Origin: Chloroflexota bacterium
GTDB taxonomy: Bacteria > Chloroflexota > Anaerolineae > Aggregatilineales > UBA2796
Direction: 5' to 3'
Length of the DNA: 53,430 nucleotides
Assembly (NCBI GenBank): GCA_021325095.1
Contig: JAJPHV010000067.1
Location: 1-53,430 of the forward strand
The number at the start of each line of letters is the position of its first letter. Positions within the stretch are counted from its first letter, which is position 1. Below, one piece after another: positions 1-8,923 of this stretch. Under the pieces are notes generated by a model that saw only the letters and a list, made by a program, of their open reading frames with translations, had not been told where the DNA came from and did no database searches. Made by a program: the position numbers and the translations under genes.

Positions 1-49
1 CGGCCACTAACCCTTCCAAGATCGCCCCTTCTGCATCACTCAGGTCCAT
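1..49 (-). CDS. Possible transposase N-terminus, cut by window edge
   Basis: On the minus strand an ATG at 49 opens a frame reading MDLSDAEGAILEGLVA that runs off the window. A purine-rich AAGGG lies about 6 bases upstream of the ATG. The start resembles the 'LSDAEWAILEPL' beginning common in IS5-like and related DDE transposases. Sixteen residues are too few for a firm call, and the usual Trp and Pro are replaced by Gly. It could equally be an unrelated gene start. Confidence 0.25.
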   Translation of the reverse strand, partial: MDLSDAEGAILEGLVA

Positions 50-315
50 ACGATACCCTTGCCGTCCCATCGTTCATGCCCTATCTCATGGACGGCACGC
101 GATCTTATCCCTTCCCACATTCTTTGCCTAATCCCTCTCTTTCCAGACGGTCTCTGATGCTTCAACGAGTAAGATTTGCGGCTGTAAACCTATCCGTTCA
201 TCGCGTGAGCGCCAGAGATCGATTTCTCCCCGAACTGTCGGATAGGAGTATAATTCGCCAGTTGGCTCAGTTGAGTGCTGTCGCAATTGATCAAGTGAAG
301 CGGAGCAATTATCTC
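50..315. promoter_or_regulatory. Upstream region of the first ABC gene, with a -10 element
   Basis: The stretch between the left-edge frame and the first ABC exporter gene contains a perfect TATAAT at 249-254. No clear -35 box is seen at the right distance. Its position inside the longest possible reading frame (which opens at 76) argues that translation starts downstream, at 316. Nothing else is recognised here. Confidence 0.45.
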
Positions 316-2130
316 ATGTCCTCTCCCGGTTCTGCCAGCGAATTTGTCATCGCCGACGCGCATCCTTATGATCAGCGTTCGACGCTCCGCTGGCTATTCT
401 CCCATATAGTTCGTTACCGGGTGCTGCTCGTTACACTGGTTCTGGGCGCGCTGTGCAACGGCGGGTTGGCCTTTGTCGTCCCGGCGTTGGTCGGCGTCGC
501 CTTCAACGCTGTCCTTCAACCGCAGCCCGACCTGAATACGGTGGGTTGGTGCGCTGTGCTGATCGTTGTGTCGCAGATTGTACGGGGCGGCGTGATGTTG
601 GGCCGCAATGCCAGCGCCGAAACCATCGGCCAGCGCCTGGAACGCGACACGCGCGACGAGCTTTATGCCAGCTTGCTCGGAAAGAGCATGACCTTCCACA
701 GTATGCAGTCGGTGGGCGACATTATGGCCCGCGCCACCAACGACGTGCATGAATTGTACCTGATGTTCCAGCCGGGCCTGAATATGGTCATCGGCTCTGG
801 AATGTTCCTGCTGTTTCCGCTCCTGTATTCGCCCGCCATTCACCCGCACCTTCTCCTGACTCCGGCGCTGTTTGTTCTGGGCTACATCCTCGCGCTGCGG
901 TTTTACGTGTCGCAGCTTCATCCGGCTACCGAAGGCGTTCGCGCGCGGTTCGGAGAGATGAACGCCGCGCTGGCCGAAGTGGTGGACGGCATCGAGACGG
1001 TCAAAGGTGCGGCGCAGGAGTGCCAGGAGATTGATCGTTTTGACCACAATGCCACCGCTTTCCGGAACGCCTTTGTGCGGCAGAGCGACATCGAGGCGCG
1101 GTTTGTGCCGCTGCTGCTGCTGGGCCTGGCCCAGGGGTCAGCCTTTCTCCATTCGATTCTGCTCTATCGTGCCGGGCTGATCAGCGTCGGGCAGATCGTG
1201 GCCTACATGGGCTATATGCAGGGCTTTGGCTTCCCAACGTGGATTTCGCTGTTCGGCTTCTCGCAGTTGTCCCTGGGGTTGGCAGCGGCCAACCGCATTC
1301 TGAAGCTGATCAAAACGCAGACCGACCTGGACGAGAACAAAACGGGACATGCAGCGGTCATCGCGGGCGCGGTCAGGTTCGAACATGTCAGTTTTGCCTA
1401 TCCTGATTCTAGCAATAATGCCATTCATGACGTGTCGTTTGAAGTGAAGCCGAACCAGATCGTTGCTCTGGTCGGGCAGACCGGCGTGGGCAAAAGCACC
1501 CTTGCCAGGCTGATCAACCGTACCTATGACACGACGGCGGGTCGTGTCCTCATCGACGGCGTGGACGTGCGCGACTGGCAATTGGAATCGCTGCGCTCGC
1601 AAATATCCATCATCGAGCAGGACGTTTTCCTGTTCTCACGCACCATCGCCGAGAATATTGCCTTTGGGATGCCCGGCGCGACCCAGGCGCAGATCGAGCA
1701 GGCGGCGAAGGAAGCGCAGGCGCATGACTTCATCATGAACTTCAAAGACGGCTATCAGACCGTGATCGGCACGCGCGGCGTCACTTTGTCCGGTGGGCAG
1801 CGGCAGCGCCTGGCGCTGGCGCGTGCCTTCCTGACCAACCCGCGTATCCTGATCCTGGACGACTCCACCAGCGCCATCGACAGCGCCACCGAAGACCAGA
1901 TTCAGCGGGCCATCCGCCACGCCACGCAGGGCCGGACGACTTTTCTGATCACGCACCGTCTCTCGCAGATTCGGTGGGCCGATCAGATCGTGGTGCTGCG
2001 CAAAGGGCGCATCGCCGCGCTCGGCACGCACGAAGACTTGCTGCGGACGTCTGAACCCTACCGTCGCATTTTCGCCACCGATAATGTGGTCAGGTCGGCA
2101 GCCGAACCGGAATTACAGCCCGGACACTAG
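316..2130 (+). CDS. ABC exporter half-transporter, degenerate-site subunit (pair 1)
   Basis: Type I ABC exporter half-transporter of about 604 aa: a six-helix membrane domain followed by an ATPase domain. Walker A GQTGVGKST is at about 387-395 and the signature LSGGQ at 491-495. Walker B ends LDD, so the catalytic Glu position is Asp516. That substitution marks the degenerate-site partner of heterodimeric exporters such as BmrC or TM287. The partner is the next gene, 34 bases downstream. The start at 316 is chosen over 76 because TATAAT lies between them, GGAG is at 302-305, and the N-terminus then matches the paralogue at 4181. Such pumps export drugs or lipids; the substrate cannot be told from sequence. 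Confidence 0.9.
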   Translation: MSSPGSASEFVIADAHPYDQRSTLRWLFSHIVRYRVLLVTLVLGALCNGGLAFVVPALVGVAFNAVLQPQPDLNTVGWCAVLIVVSQIVRGGVMLGRNASAETIGQRLERDTRDELYASLLGKSMTFHSMQSVGDIMARATNDVHELYLMFQPGLNMVIGSGMFLLFPLLYSPAIHPHLLLTPALFVLGYILALRFYVSQLHPATEGVRARFGEMNAALAEVVDGIETVKGAAQECQEIDRFDHNATAFRNAFVRQSDIEARFVPLLLLGLAQGSAFLHSILLYRAGLISVGQIVAYMGYMQGFGFPTWISLFGFSQLSLGLAAANRILKLIKTQTDLDENKTGHAAVIAGAVRFEHVSFAYPDSSNNAIHDVSFEVKPNQIVALVGQTGVGKSTLARLINRTYDTTAGRVLIDGVDVRDWQLESLRSQISIIEQDVFLFSRTIAENIAFGMPGATQAQIEQAAKEAQAHDFIMNFKDGYQTVIGTRGVTLSGGQRQRLALARAFLTNPRILILDDSTSAIDSATEDQIQRAIRHATQGRTTFLITHRLSQIRWADQIVVLRKGRIAALGTHEDLLRTSEPYRRIFATDNVVRSAAEPELQPGH

Positions 2131-2164
2131 CGGGCCATGCGTCTGAAGCCAGCAAAGGATTCAC

Positions 2165-4006
2165 ATGTCTGTCTTTGAGGGCCTCGATACCGAGGCTTAT
2201 GATCGCAGCTATTCGGATGCGGAACTGGTTCGCCGCATCCTCCAATACTTCAGGGCGCAGCGACGCCGCCTGGCGGTGATTGCCGGGACGGTGCTGCTGA
2301 CCGTAATCGCTGACCTGTCTCAGCCGTTGATCATCGCGCAGGGCGTCAGCCTCCTCGCCAGCAATCCCCCGCCCGCCGTCCTGATCGGGCTGGTCGCGCT
2401 GGTCTACGTCACGGCCTGCATGGGCTGGGGAACCAATCTCATCCGGCGGCGCAACACGGGCCGGGCGGTGGGCGACATGGTGCGCGATATGCGCAGCGAC
2501 GCTTTCCAGGCCGCCATGTCGCACGATCTGTCCTTCTACGACGAATTTGCAGCGGGCAAGATCGTCAGCCGTATCACCTCGGACACACAGGAATTCGCCC
2601 AGATGATCGTGCTGGTGACCGACCTGATCGGCCAGATCATTGTGCTGCTCGTCCTGACGCTGATTCTGGCGCTGACGGAGTGGCGGCTGACCCTCGTCTT
2701 GATGATCATTGCTCCGATGATCATGGCCTCGGCACTGTTGTTCCGGCGGATCGCGCGCCGCGCCAGCCAGCAGGCCAGCCGCGCCCTCGCCAACGTCAAC
2801 AGCAACATCCAGGAATCCGTCTCCGGGATCAGCGTTGCCAAGAACTTTCGCCAGGAAGCGACCATGTACGCCGATTTCGGTGGCACAAACCGGCAAGCCT
2901 ATGCCATCAGTTTGCGGCGCGGCCTGGTGCTCTCGATGGTCTTTCCCACGCTCAATTCGCTGTCCGGTCTGGGCACAGGTATCCTGGTGTACTTTGGGGC
3001 ACGCAGCGCTCTGGCGGGCGCGATCAGCGTCGGGGCGTGGTATCTGTTTATCCGCTCCATGCAGTATTTCTGGGACCCGCTGACCAACATCGCCTCATTC
3101 TGGAGCCAGTTTCAGGCCGGGTTAGCGTCGGCGGAGCGCATTTTCGCCCTGATCGATGCCGAGCCGGTGGTCGTGCAGATCGAGCAGCAGCCCGTTCCGA
3201 CGGTGCGCGGCGACATTCGCTTTGAGCGCGTCCGCTTCCAGTACAGCCAGCAAGAAATCGTACTGCCCGGCTTGGATTTGCACATCAGGCCGGGCGAGAC
3301 GGTAGCGTTTGTGGGCCATACCGGGGCAGGCAAATCCAGCATCGCCAAGCTGGTGGCACGCTTCTACGAATTCCAGGGCGGCAGCATTCAGATCGACGGG
3401 CGCGACATTCGTACCCTCGACCTGGGCCAGTACCGCAGCCATCTGGGGATCGTGTCGCAGACGCCCTTTCTGTTTTCCGGCACGGTGCTGGAAAACATCC
3501 GCTACGCGCGGCCCGAAGCCACCGACGCCGAGATCGAGGCGATGGCGCGCCGCATCGGGAACGGCGAATGGCTGGAAACGCTGCCCCAGGGCTTACAAAC
3601 GGATGTGGGCGAGCGCGGCTCCCGCCTGTCGATGGGCCAGCGCCAGCTTGTGGTGCTGACGCGCGTGCTGGTGCACAACCCGTCGATCTTTATCCTGGAC
3701 GAAGCGACGGCCAGCATCGATCCCTTCACCGAGTCGCAGATTCAGCAGGCGCTCAACCTGATCCTGGCCGGGCGCACGTCGATCCTGATTGCGCACCGGC
3801 TGTCCACGGTGCGCGCCGCTGACCGGATCGTGGTGCTGCGCCAGGGCGAGATCATCGAGGAGGGCAATCACGAGTCGTTGATGCGGCAGGGCGGGCACTA
3901 CGCCGAGTTGTACAACACCTATTTCCGCCATCAATCGCTGGAATACATTGAGAATGCCCGGAATGCGCTCACAAGTATGACAGTTGGCATCGATCAAGCA
4001 CCTTGA
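2165..4006 (+). CDS. ABC exporter half-transporter, consensus-Glu subunit (pair 1)
   Basis: Type I ABC exporter half-transporter of 613 aa. Walker A GHTGAGKSS is at 384-392. Walker B carries the catalytic Glu (LDE, Glu513). The signature reads LSMGQ (488-492) instead of LSGGQ. This is the reciprocal of the upstream protein: in the heterodimer, Walker A/B of this subunit with the partner's LSGGQ makes the one consensus site, and the partner's Asp with this LSMGQ makes the degenerate one. It is probably cotranscribed with the preceding gene. Its last 50 codons include a 70-base stretch identical to the paralogue at 7722-7791. Confidence 0.9.
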   Translation: MSVFEGLDTEAYDRSYSDAELVRRILQYFRAQRRRLAVIAGTVLLTVIADLSQPLIIAQGVSLLASNPPPAVLIGLVALVYVTACMGWGTNLIRRRNTGRAVGDMVRDMRSDAFQAAMSHDLSFYDEFAAGKIVSRITSDTQEFAQMIVLVTDLIGQIIVLLVLTLILALTEWRLTLVLMIIAPMIMASALLFRRIARRASQQASRALANVNSNIQESVSGISVAKNFRQEATMYADFGGTNRQAYAISLRRGLVLSMVFPTLNSLSGLGTGILVYFGARSALAGAISVGAWYLFIRSMQYFWDPLTNIASFWSQFQAGLASAERIFALIDAEPVVVQIEQQPVPTVRGDIRFERVRFQYSQQEIVLPGLDLHIRPGETVAFVGHTGAGKSSIAKLVARFYEFQGGSIQIDGRDIRTLDLGQYRSHLGIVSQTPFLFSGTVLENIRYARPEATDAEIEAMARRIGNGEWLETLPQGLQTDVGERGSRLSMGQRQLVVLTRVLVHNPSIFILDEATASIDPFTESQIQQALNLILAGRTSILIAHRLSTVRAADRIVVLRQGEIIEEGNHESLMRQGGHYAELYNTYFRHQSLEYIENARNALTSMTVGIDQAP

Positions 4007-4031
4007 AATTGGCCCCGACCCGTGTTATGAT
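4003..4031 (+). promoter_or_regulatory. Sigma70-like promoter for ABC pair 2
   Basis: TTGAAA at 4003-4008 and TATGAT at 4026-4031 are separated by exactly 17 bases. The -35 box overlaps the stop codon of the preceding gene. The site lies about 150 bases before the GTG start at 4181, so the second exporter pair may be transcribed independently of the first. Confidence 0.6.
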
Positions 4032-4180
4032 CCCCCGACTTAACGAACCGATGTTCGCTTCCCGCCCAACAGCGCGCGAAGCGCCGCCTGCCTGATACTC
4101 GATTGACGGCTGCACCTGCCGTCGCCCTGAGCGATCACAACCGGCCAGTCCAGCTTAAGCGATATGAGCGGAGGGATCGC

Positions 4181-5971
4181 GTGTCAAAAAGCGAGTTTAC
4201 CGTACAGAACGCCTACCGCTATGACCATACGAACGCGCTCCGCTGGATTGCATCGCACGTCTGGCGCTACAAGTTCCTGGTCATCGCCACTGTCGTTCTG
4301 TCGCTCACCAGCAACCTGACTTATGCCCAGGGGCCGGTCCTGATCGGCAAAGCGGCGGATGAGATTCTGCACCCGACAAGGGAAGACGCGCTGCTCAAGA
4401 TCGGACTAGCTGTCCTCGCCATGCTCGTCCTGAGCGGCATCAGCGAACTGTTCCACGCGCTTACGCTGGAAACGCTGGCGCAGCGCTTGGAAGCCAGCGC
4501 GCGCGAGGAACTCTATGGCAGCCTGCTCGGCAAGAGCCAGACCTTTCATGACCGCCAGCGTGTGGGCGACATCATGGCCCGTGCCACCGAAGACGTGCGC
4601 TGGCTCAACGCGATGATTAACCCCGGAATGCAGTTCATCTTCGGGACAGTGATCGGCATTGGCATCCCACTTTTCCTGATCGCTACGATCAAGACCGATC
4701 TGCTGCTCGTCCCGATCATCTTCATTGTCGGCTACATCATCACCCTTCGCCGCTATACCGTTCAGTTGGAACCGGTGGCGCAGCGCCAGCGTTCCCAGTT
4801 CGGCGTGATGAACGCGGGCCTGGAAGAAAGTATCTCCGGGATCGAGGTCGTCAAGGCCAGTGCACAGGAAGCCTTTGAACGGCGCAAATTTCGTACCAAC
4901 GCCCGCCTGTTCCGTGATCTGTTCGTGAGGCAGGGCTATATCGAAGCGCGCTATCTCCCGCTGCTGCTGCTGGGCATCACCTTTGGGGCCGCTTTTCTCC
5001 ATGCAGGGCTGCTCTACACACAGGGCGTTCTGACCATCCCGCAGATTGTGGCGTTCATGGGGCTGCTGAACCTGTTCCGCTTCCCGACGTTTATCTCGAT
5101 CTTCTCGTTTTCGTTGGTGCAAACCGGCCTGGCCGGGGCTGAACGTATCCTGCACATCATCCGTGCCGAGACGGAACTCGATCAGAACACAGGCGGCTTC
5201 ACAGGCACAGTTCGGGGCGACATCGCCTTTGAAAATGTGACGTTCGGCTACGGGCGTGATCCGATCCTGAAGAATGTGTCCTTTCAGGTCAAAGCCGGCC
5301 AGACGATTGCTATCGTCGGGCAGACGGGTTCCGGCAAAAGCACGTTGACGCAGTTGGTCAACCGGACGTATGATGCCACTCGTGGCCGCGTCCTGGTGGA
5401 TGGGATCGATGTGCGCGAGTGGAACCTAACCTCGCTGCGCTCGCAAATCTCGAAGATCGAGCAGGACGTGTTCCTGTTCTCGCGCACCGTCGCGGAGAAC
5501 ATCGCCTTCGGCGCGCCGGAGGCCACCCAGGAACAGATCGAACAGGCGGCCAAAGAAGCCCAGGCGCATGACTTCATCATGGCGTTCAAAGATGGCTACC
5601 AGACGATGGTCGGCGAGCGCGGCGTTACCCTGTCCGGCGGGCAGCGGCAGCGGATCGCACTGGCGCGGGCCTTTCTGAGCAACCCGCGCATCCTGATCCT
5701 GGACGACTCGACCAGCGCCATCGACAGCGCCACTGAGGATGAGATTCAACGGGCCATCCGGCGGGCGCAGCAGGGCCGGACAACGCTGCTGATCACACAC
5801 CGTCTCTCTCAGATTCGATGGGCCGATCACATCCTTGTATTGGATCAGGGGCAGTTGGTGGCCGATGGCAACCACGACGAACTCTTACGTCGTTCACCGC
5901 ACTATCGCCGCATCTTTGCCCGCTATGAGGTGGAATTGCCGCCGCTGGAAACGATGCCGCAGACCGTGTAG
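4181..5971 (+). CDS. ABC exporter half-transporter, degenerate-site subunit (pair 2)
   Basis: Half-transporter of about 596 aa, paralogous to the first ABC gene in the window. Walker A GQTGSGKST is at 380-388, the signature is LSGGQRQR, and Walker B is LDDSTSAID with Asp509 in place of the catalytic Glu. The GTG at 4181 is preferred over the TTG at 4103: GGAGG lies at 4170-4174, and the N-terminus then lines up with the paralogue (both have a short polar lead ending in LRW). It forms a heterodimer, by inference, with the next gene. Close similarity to the 316-2130 product around the signature and Walker B points to duplication of the whole pair. Confidence 0.9.
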   Translation: MSKSEFTVQNAYRYDHTNALRWIASHVWRYKFLVIATVVLSLTSNLTYAQGPVLIGKAADEILHPTREDALLKIGLAVLAMLVLSGISELFHALTLETLAQRLEASAREELYGSLLGKSQTFHDRQRVGDIMARATEDVRWLNAMINPGMQFIFGTVIGIGIPLFLIATIKTDLLLVPIIFIVGYIITLRRYTVQLEPVAQRQRSQFGVMNAGLEESISGIEVVKASAQEAFERRKFRTNARLFRDLFVRQGYIEARYLPLLLLGITFGAAFLHAGLLYTQGVLTIPQIVAFMGLLNLFRFPTFISIFSFSLVQTGLAGAERILHIIRAETELDQNTGGFTGTVRGDIAFENVTFGYGRDPILKNVSFQVKAGQTIAIVGQTGSGKSTLTQLVNRTYDATRGRVLVDGIDVREWNLTSLRSQISKIEQDVFLFSRTVAENIAFGAPEATQEQIEQAAKEAQAHDFIMAFKDGYQTMVGERGVTLSGGQRQRIALARAFLSNPRILILDDSTSAIDSATEDEIQRAIRRAQQGRTTLLITHRLSQIRWADHILVLDQGQLVADGNHDELLRRSPHYRRIFARYEVELPPLETMPQTV

Positions 5972-6034
5972 CGGGTATTCTTGCGCGCCCCGGCTGTTGG
6001 ATCGGGCGGCGCAGACAATAGGGAGACAATACGC

Positions 6035-7852
6035 ATGGGCTTTCTGATGGATGGCCTGGACGCCGAGGCTTATGACCGCGCGTATAGTGACCGGCAGCTG
6101 GTCCGCCGCATTGCCGACTACTTTCGGCCTCAGGCCAGGCGCATCGTCATTGTCGCGCTGGTGATCGTGCTGACCTCTATCGTCGATACCGGCCTGCCGA
6201 TCATCATCTCGCGGGGCATTGACCAGTTGCAGCTCGATCCGTCCACCGCCAACCTGATCACTATCGCTGTGCTCATTACCCTGCTGGCTTGCGCCTCATG
6301 GGTTTTTAACTTCGTGCGCAGGTCGATCTCTTCCAGGGCAGTCGCAAACGTGGTGCTGCAACTGCGCGAGGATGCCTTTGACGCTATACTGCGGCGTGAT
6401 CTGTCCTTCTATGACTCGTTCCCGTCGGGCAAGATCGTCAGCCGTGTCACATCGGATACGCAGGCATTCTCGCAGGTTGTCACGCTGGTGATGGACTTAC
6501 TCAGCCAGCTGTTGTTGATTCTGCTGCTGATCGGCTACCTGTTCAGCATCAATGTCCAGCTTACCCTGATGACACTGGGCCTCGCGCCGTTCATCATCGT
6601 CAGTGCGCTGGCCTTCCGCCGCATCGCCCGGCAAACCATCACGCAGCAACGACGCATCCTGGCCGTCGTCAGCTCTCACGTGCAGGAAACGATCAGTGGC
6701 ATCAGCATCGCCAAGACCTTCCGCCAGGAAGAAAGTATTTACCGCGAGTTTCTGGACGTGAACCGGCAGTCGTACCAGATTGGATTGCGCACGGGTTACG
6801 TCTTCAGCGGTATCTTCCCGATTCTGAACATCCTGGCCGGGATCGGTACGGCGATCCTGGTCTATTTTGGGGGGCGGAGCGCCCAGCAGGGCGTGATCTC
6901 GGCAGGTGGCTGGTATCTGTTCATCCAGGGTCTGGCGCTGTTTTGGTTCCCGCTGACGAGCATTGCGTCCTTCTGGAGCCAGTTTCAGTTGGGCCTGGCG
7001 GCCAGCGAGCGCGTGTTTGCGCTCCTGGATGCCGAGCCGAAGGTCGTGCAGACGGGCAACGAGAAACTGCCCAGGATTCGGGGCGAGATCCGCTTTGAGA
7101 ACGTGGACTTCCGTTACAACGAGAAAGAGCCGGTGTTGGAGAATTTCTCGCTGCACATTCACGCGGGCGAGACGCTGGCGCTGGTCGGGCACACCGGGTC
7201 GGGCAAGTCGAGCATCGGCAAGCTGATCGCGCGCTTCTATGAGTTCCAGGGCGGACGGATCACCGTGGACGGCCACGACATTCGCAAACTTGACCTGGGC
7301 GATTACCGCTCCCGGCTGGGCATTGTCACGCAAACGCCCTTTCTGTTCGACGGCACGGTGCTGAACAACATCCGCTACGGCAAAGCCGGCGCATCCGACG
7401 AGGAAGTGACCGCTGTTGCCCGGCTGGTGGGCAGCGGCGACTGGATCACCAGCCTGCCCAACGGCCTGGAGACCGAGGTGGGCGAACGGGGCGGCAATCT
7501 GTCGATGGGTCAGCGGCAGCTTGTGGCGCTGGCGCGGGTTCAGTTGCAGAACCCTTCGATCTTCATCCTCGACGAAGCCACGGCCAGCATCGACCCTTTC
7601 ACCGAGACGCTCATCCAGGAAGGGCTGGACACGGTGCTCAAAGATCGCACGTCCATCGTCATCGCACACCGCCTGAGCACCATCAAGAATGCTGACCGGA
7701 TCATCGTGCTGCGCCAGGGCAAGATCATCGAGGAGGGCAATCACGAGTCGTTGATGCGGCAGGGCGGGCACTACGCCGAGTTGTACAACACGTACTTCCG
7801 GCATCAGAGTTTGGAGTATATCGAAGCGGCAAGAAGCATGCTGGGCACATAA
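6035..7852 (+). CDS. ABC exporter half-transporter, consensus-Glu subunit (pair 2)
   Basis: Half-transporter of about 605 aa, paralogue of the 2165-4006 product; both begin with a GLDxEAYDRxYSD segment. Walker A GHTGSGKSS is at 385-393, the signature LSMGQ at 489-493, and Walker B LDE with Glu514. It again complements the Asp-type partner upstream. The ATG at 6035 has GGGAG about 9 bases before it; the longer TTG start at 5981 lacks this and would add a leader absent from the paralogue. The C-terminal tail (from RIIVLRQG onward) is almost identical to that of the first pair. Confidence 0.9.
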   Translation: MGFLMDGLDAEAYDRAYSDRQLVRRIADYFRPQARRIVIVALVIVLTSIVDTGLPIIISRGIDQLQLDPSTANLITIAVLITLLACASWVFNFVRRSISSRAVANVVLQLREDAFDAILRRDLSFYDSFPSGKIVSRVTSDTQAFSQVVTLVMDLLSQLLLILLLIGYLFSINVQLTLMTLGLAPFIIVSALAFRRIARQTITQQRRILAVVSSHVQETISGISIAKTFRQEESIYREFLDVNRQSYQIGLRTGYVFSGIFPILNILAGIGTAILVYFGGRSAQQGVISAGGWYLFIQGLALFWFPLTSIASFWSQFQLGLAASERVFALLDAEPKVVQTGNEKLPRIRGEIRFENVDFRYNEKEPVLENFSLHIHAGETLALVGHTGSGKSSIGKLIARFYEFQGGRITVDGHDIRKLDLGDYRSRLGIVTQTPFLFDGTVLNNIRYGKAGASDEEVTAVARLVGSGDWITSLPNGLETEVGERGGNLSMGQRQLVALARVQLQNPSIFILDEATASIDPFTETLIQEGLDTVLKDRTSIVIAHRLSTIKNADRIIVLRQGKIIEEGNHESLMRQGGHYAELYNTYFRHQSLEYIEAARSMLGT

Positions 7853-7918
7853 GAAAGTATTGTGTGCTATCCTTGTACAGTACCGCTGGCTTGAACACAC
7901 AACACCTTTAGAATCCAT

Positions 7919-8857
7919 CTACATCGACAGCACCACAAACACCAGCCCTTCCACGATGGCGCTGCCCACCAGCAGGGCGATGCTGAGGAATTCCAGCACG
8001 TTCCAGTTCGGGCACGGCGAGTCGGTTGTGGCGCACCGCCACATCCGCCAGGAAAGCCACAGCCCGACGGGCAGGCCCGGCACAAGCGCAGCCGCCACCA
8101 GGGCCGGCAGGCCCAGCGCGACCAGCAGGGGCAGCGAAAGGTAGGCCAGCGCGACCAGCGTCGCATACAGCCGAGTCGCCTGTCTGCGCCCGACACGCAC
8201 CACCAGAGTGCGTTTGCCAGCCGCAGCATCGCCTTCCAGGTCGGGCATGGCGACGCCGATCAGCATGTTGAGTTGCAGGCAGAACAGGGGCAGGACGGCC
8301 AGCAAAGACAATGGATGCAATCGTCCGGCTTGCAGGGCGAAGGCGACCAGCGGCGTCATCACCGACACGACCAGCGCTGCGCACAGTTCGCCAACGCCCC
8401 GCGCAAGCAATCGGACGGGCGGCGCGCTGTAAAACCACGCGAGCGCAATGCCCAGGAGAAGCAGCGCCGCCGGGCCGGGCCGCCCGACAACAGCCAGCAG
8501 CACGGACATGAGCACCGCAAACGCACCCAGGCACAGCGCCGTGACCAGCGCTACCTTCGGCGGCAGTTCCCCGGCGGGCAGGACGCGGCTGCCGCCCGAC
8601 CAGTGCGTTGGCGTCGGGTTGGCGAGGTCGGCGGCCAGATCAAAGTAGTCGTTGGCGTAATGCACCATCAACTGGGTCGCCGTCACGATGGCCTGTCCCC
8701 AGGCGTACAGCGTCCAGTTGATGGGAACACCCAGGTAATGGGCAATGGCCGCGCCCAGTCCATAGAAGACAAAGCCGCCGCCCAGGAACACATAGCGCCC
8801 CAACCGCATGAAGGCGATGAGCCGATGCAAGGCGGTTACGGGCGCACGAGTATTCAC
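7919..8857 (-). CDS. UbiA-family polyprenyltransferase (MenA-like)
   Basis: Polytopic membrane protein of 312 aa. The first aspartate-rich motif reads NDYFD in helix 2 (about 69-73), and a second acidic motif DLEGD lies in a later loop (about 208-212). These are the Mg-pyrophosphate sites of UbiA-type prenyltransferases, which join a polyprenyl chain to an aromatic acceptor. The spacing and the following SGGSRVL segment resemble MenA (dihydroxynaphthoate prenyltransferase, menaquinone synthesis) more than UbiA itself, but no other men gene is nearby, so the acceptor is uncertain. It is convergent with the ABC operon across 66 bases. Confidence 0.8.
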   Translation of the reverse strand: MNTRAPVTALHRLIAFMRLGRYVFLGGGFVFYGLGAAIAHYLGVPINWTLYAWGQAIVTATQLMVHYANDYFDLAADLANPTPTHWSGGSRVLPAGELPPKVALVTALCLGAFAVLMSVLLAVVGRPGPAALLLLGIALAWFYSAPPVRLLARGVGELCAALVVSVMTPLVAFALQAGRLHPLSLLAVLPLFCLQLNMLIGVAMPDLEGDAAAGKRTLVVRVGRRQATRLYATLVALAYLSLPLLVALGLPALVAAALVPGLPVGLWLSWRMWRCATTDSPCPNWNVLEFLSIALLVGSAIVEGLVFVVLSM

Positions 8858-8877
8858 CGCCGACTTTCTCTTACCTT

Positions 8878-8917
8878 TCCGGCTTTCTCCCCTCTCCGCG
8901 TGCGGGGATAAGGTTCA
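8878..8917. repeat. REP-like intergenic palindrome, degenerate copy
   Basis: The gap between the prenyltransferase and the oxidoreductase holds a CCCCTCTCC...GCGGGGA segment. It resembles the clearer palindromes at 25289-25315 and, inverted, 16822-16870, and is probably a worn copy of the same dispersed element. Confidence 0.35.
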
Positions 8918-8923
8918 GCAACA

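Noticed and set aside
76..315. N-terminal extension of the first ABC gene from an ATG at 76
   Set aside because: A TATAAT lies inside it, the residues are atypical, and the paralogue at 4181 lacks any such extension; the start at 316 has a Shine-Dalgarno.
6497..7918. 473-codon open frame on the minus strand across the fourth ABC gene
   Set aside because: It is antisense to a clear ABC ATPase; the composition (His/Gln/Arg-rich) is the usual shadow of GC-rich codons.
7853..7918. Weak TTGTGTG/CACACAA inverted repeat between convergent genes as a terminator
   Set aside because: The loop is about 29 bases and there is no T tract; too weak to list.
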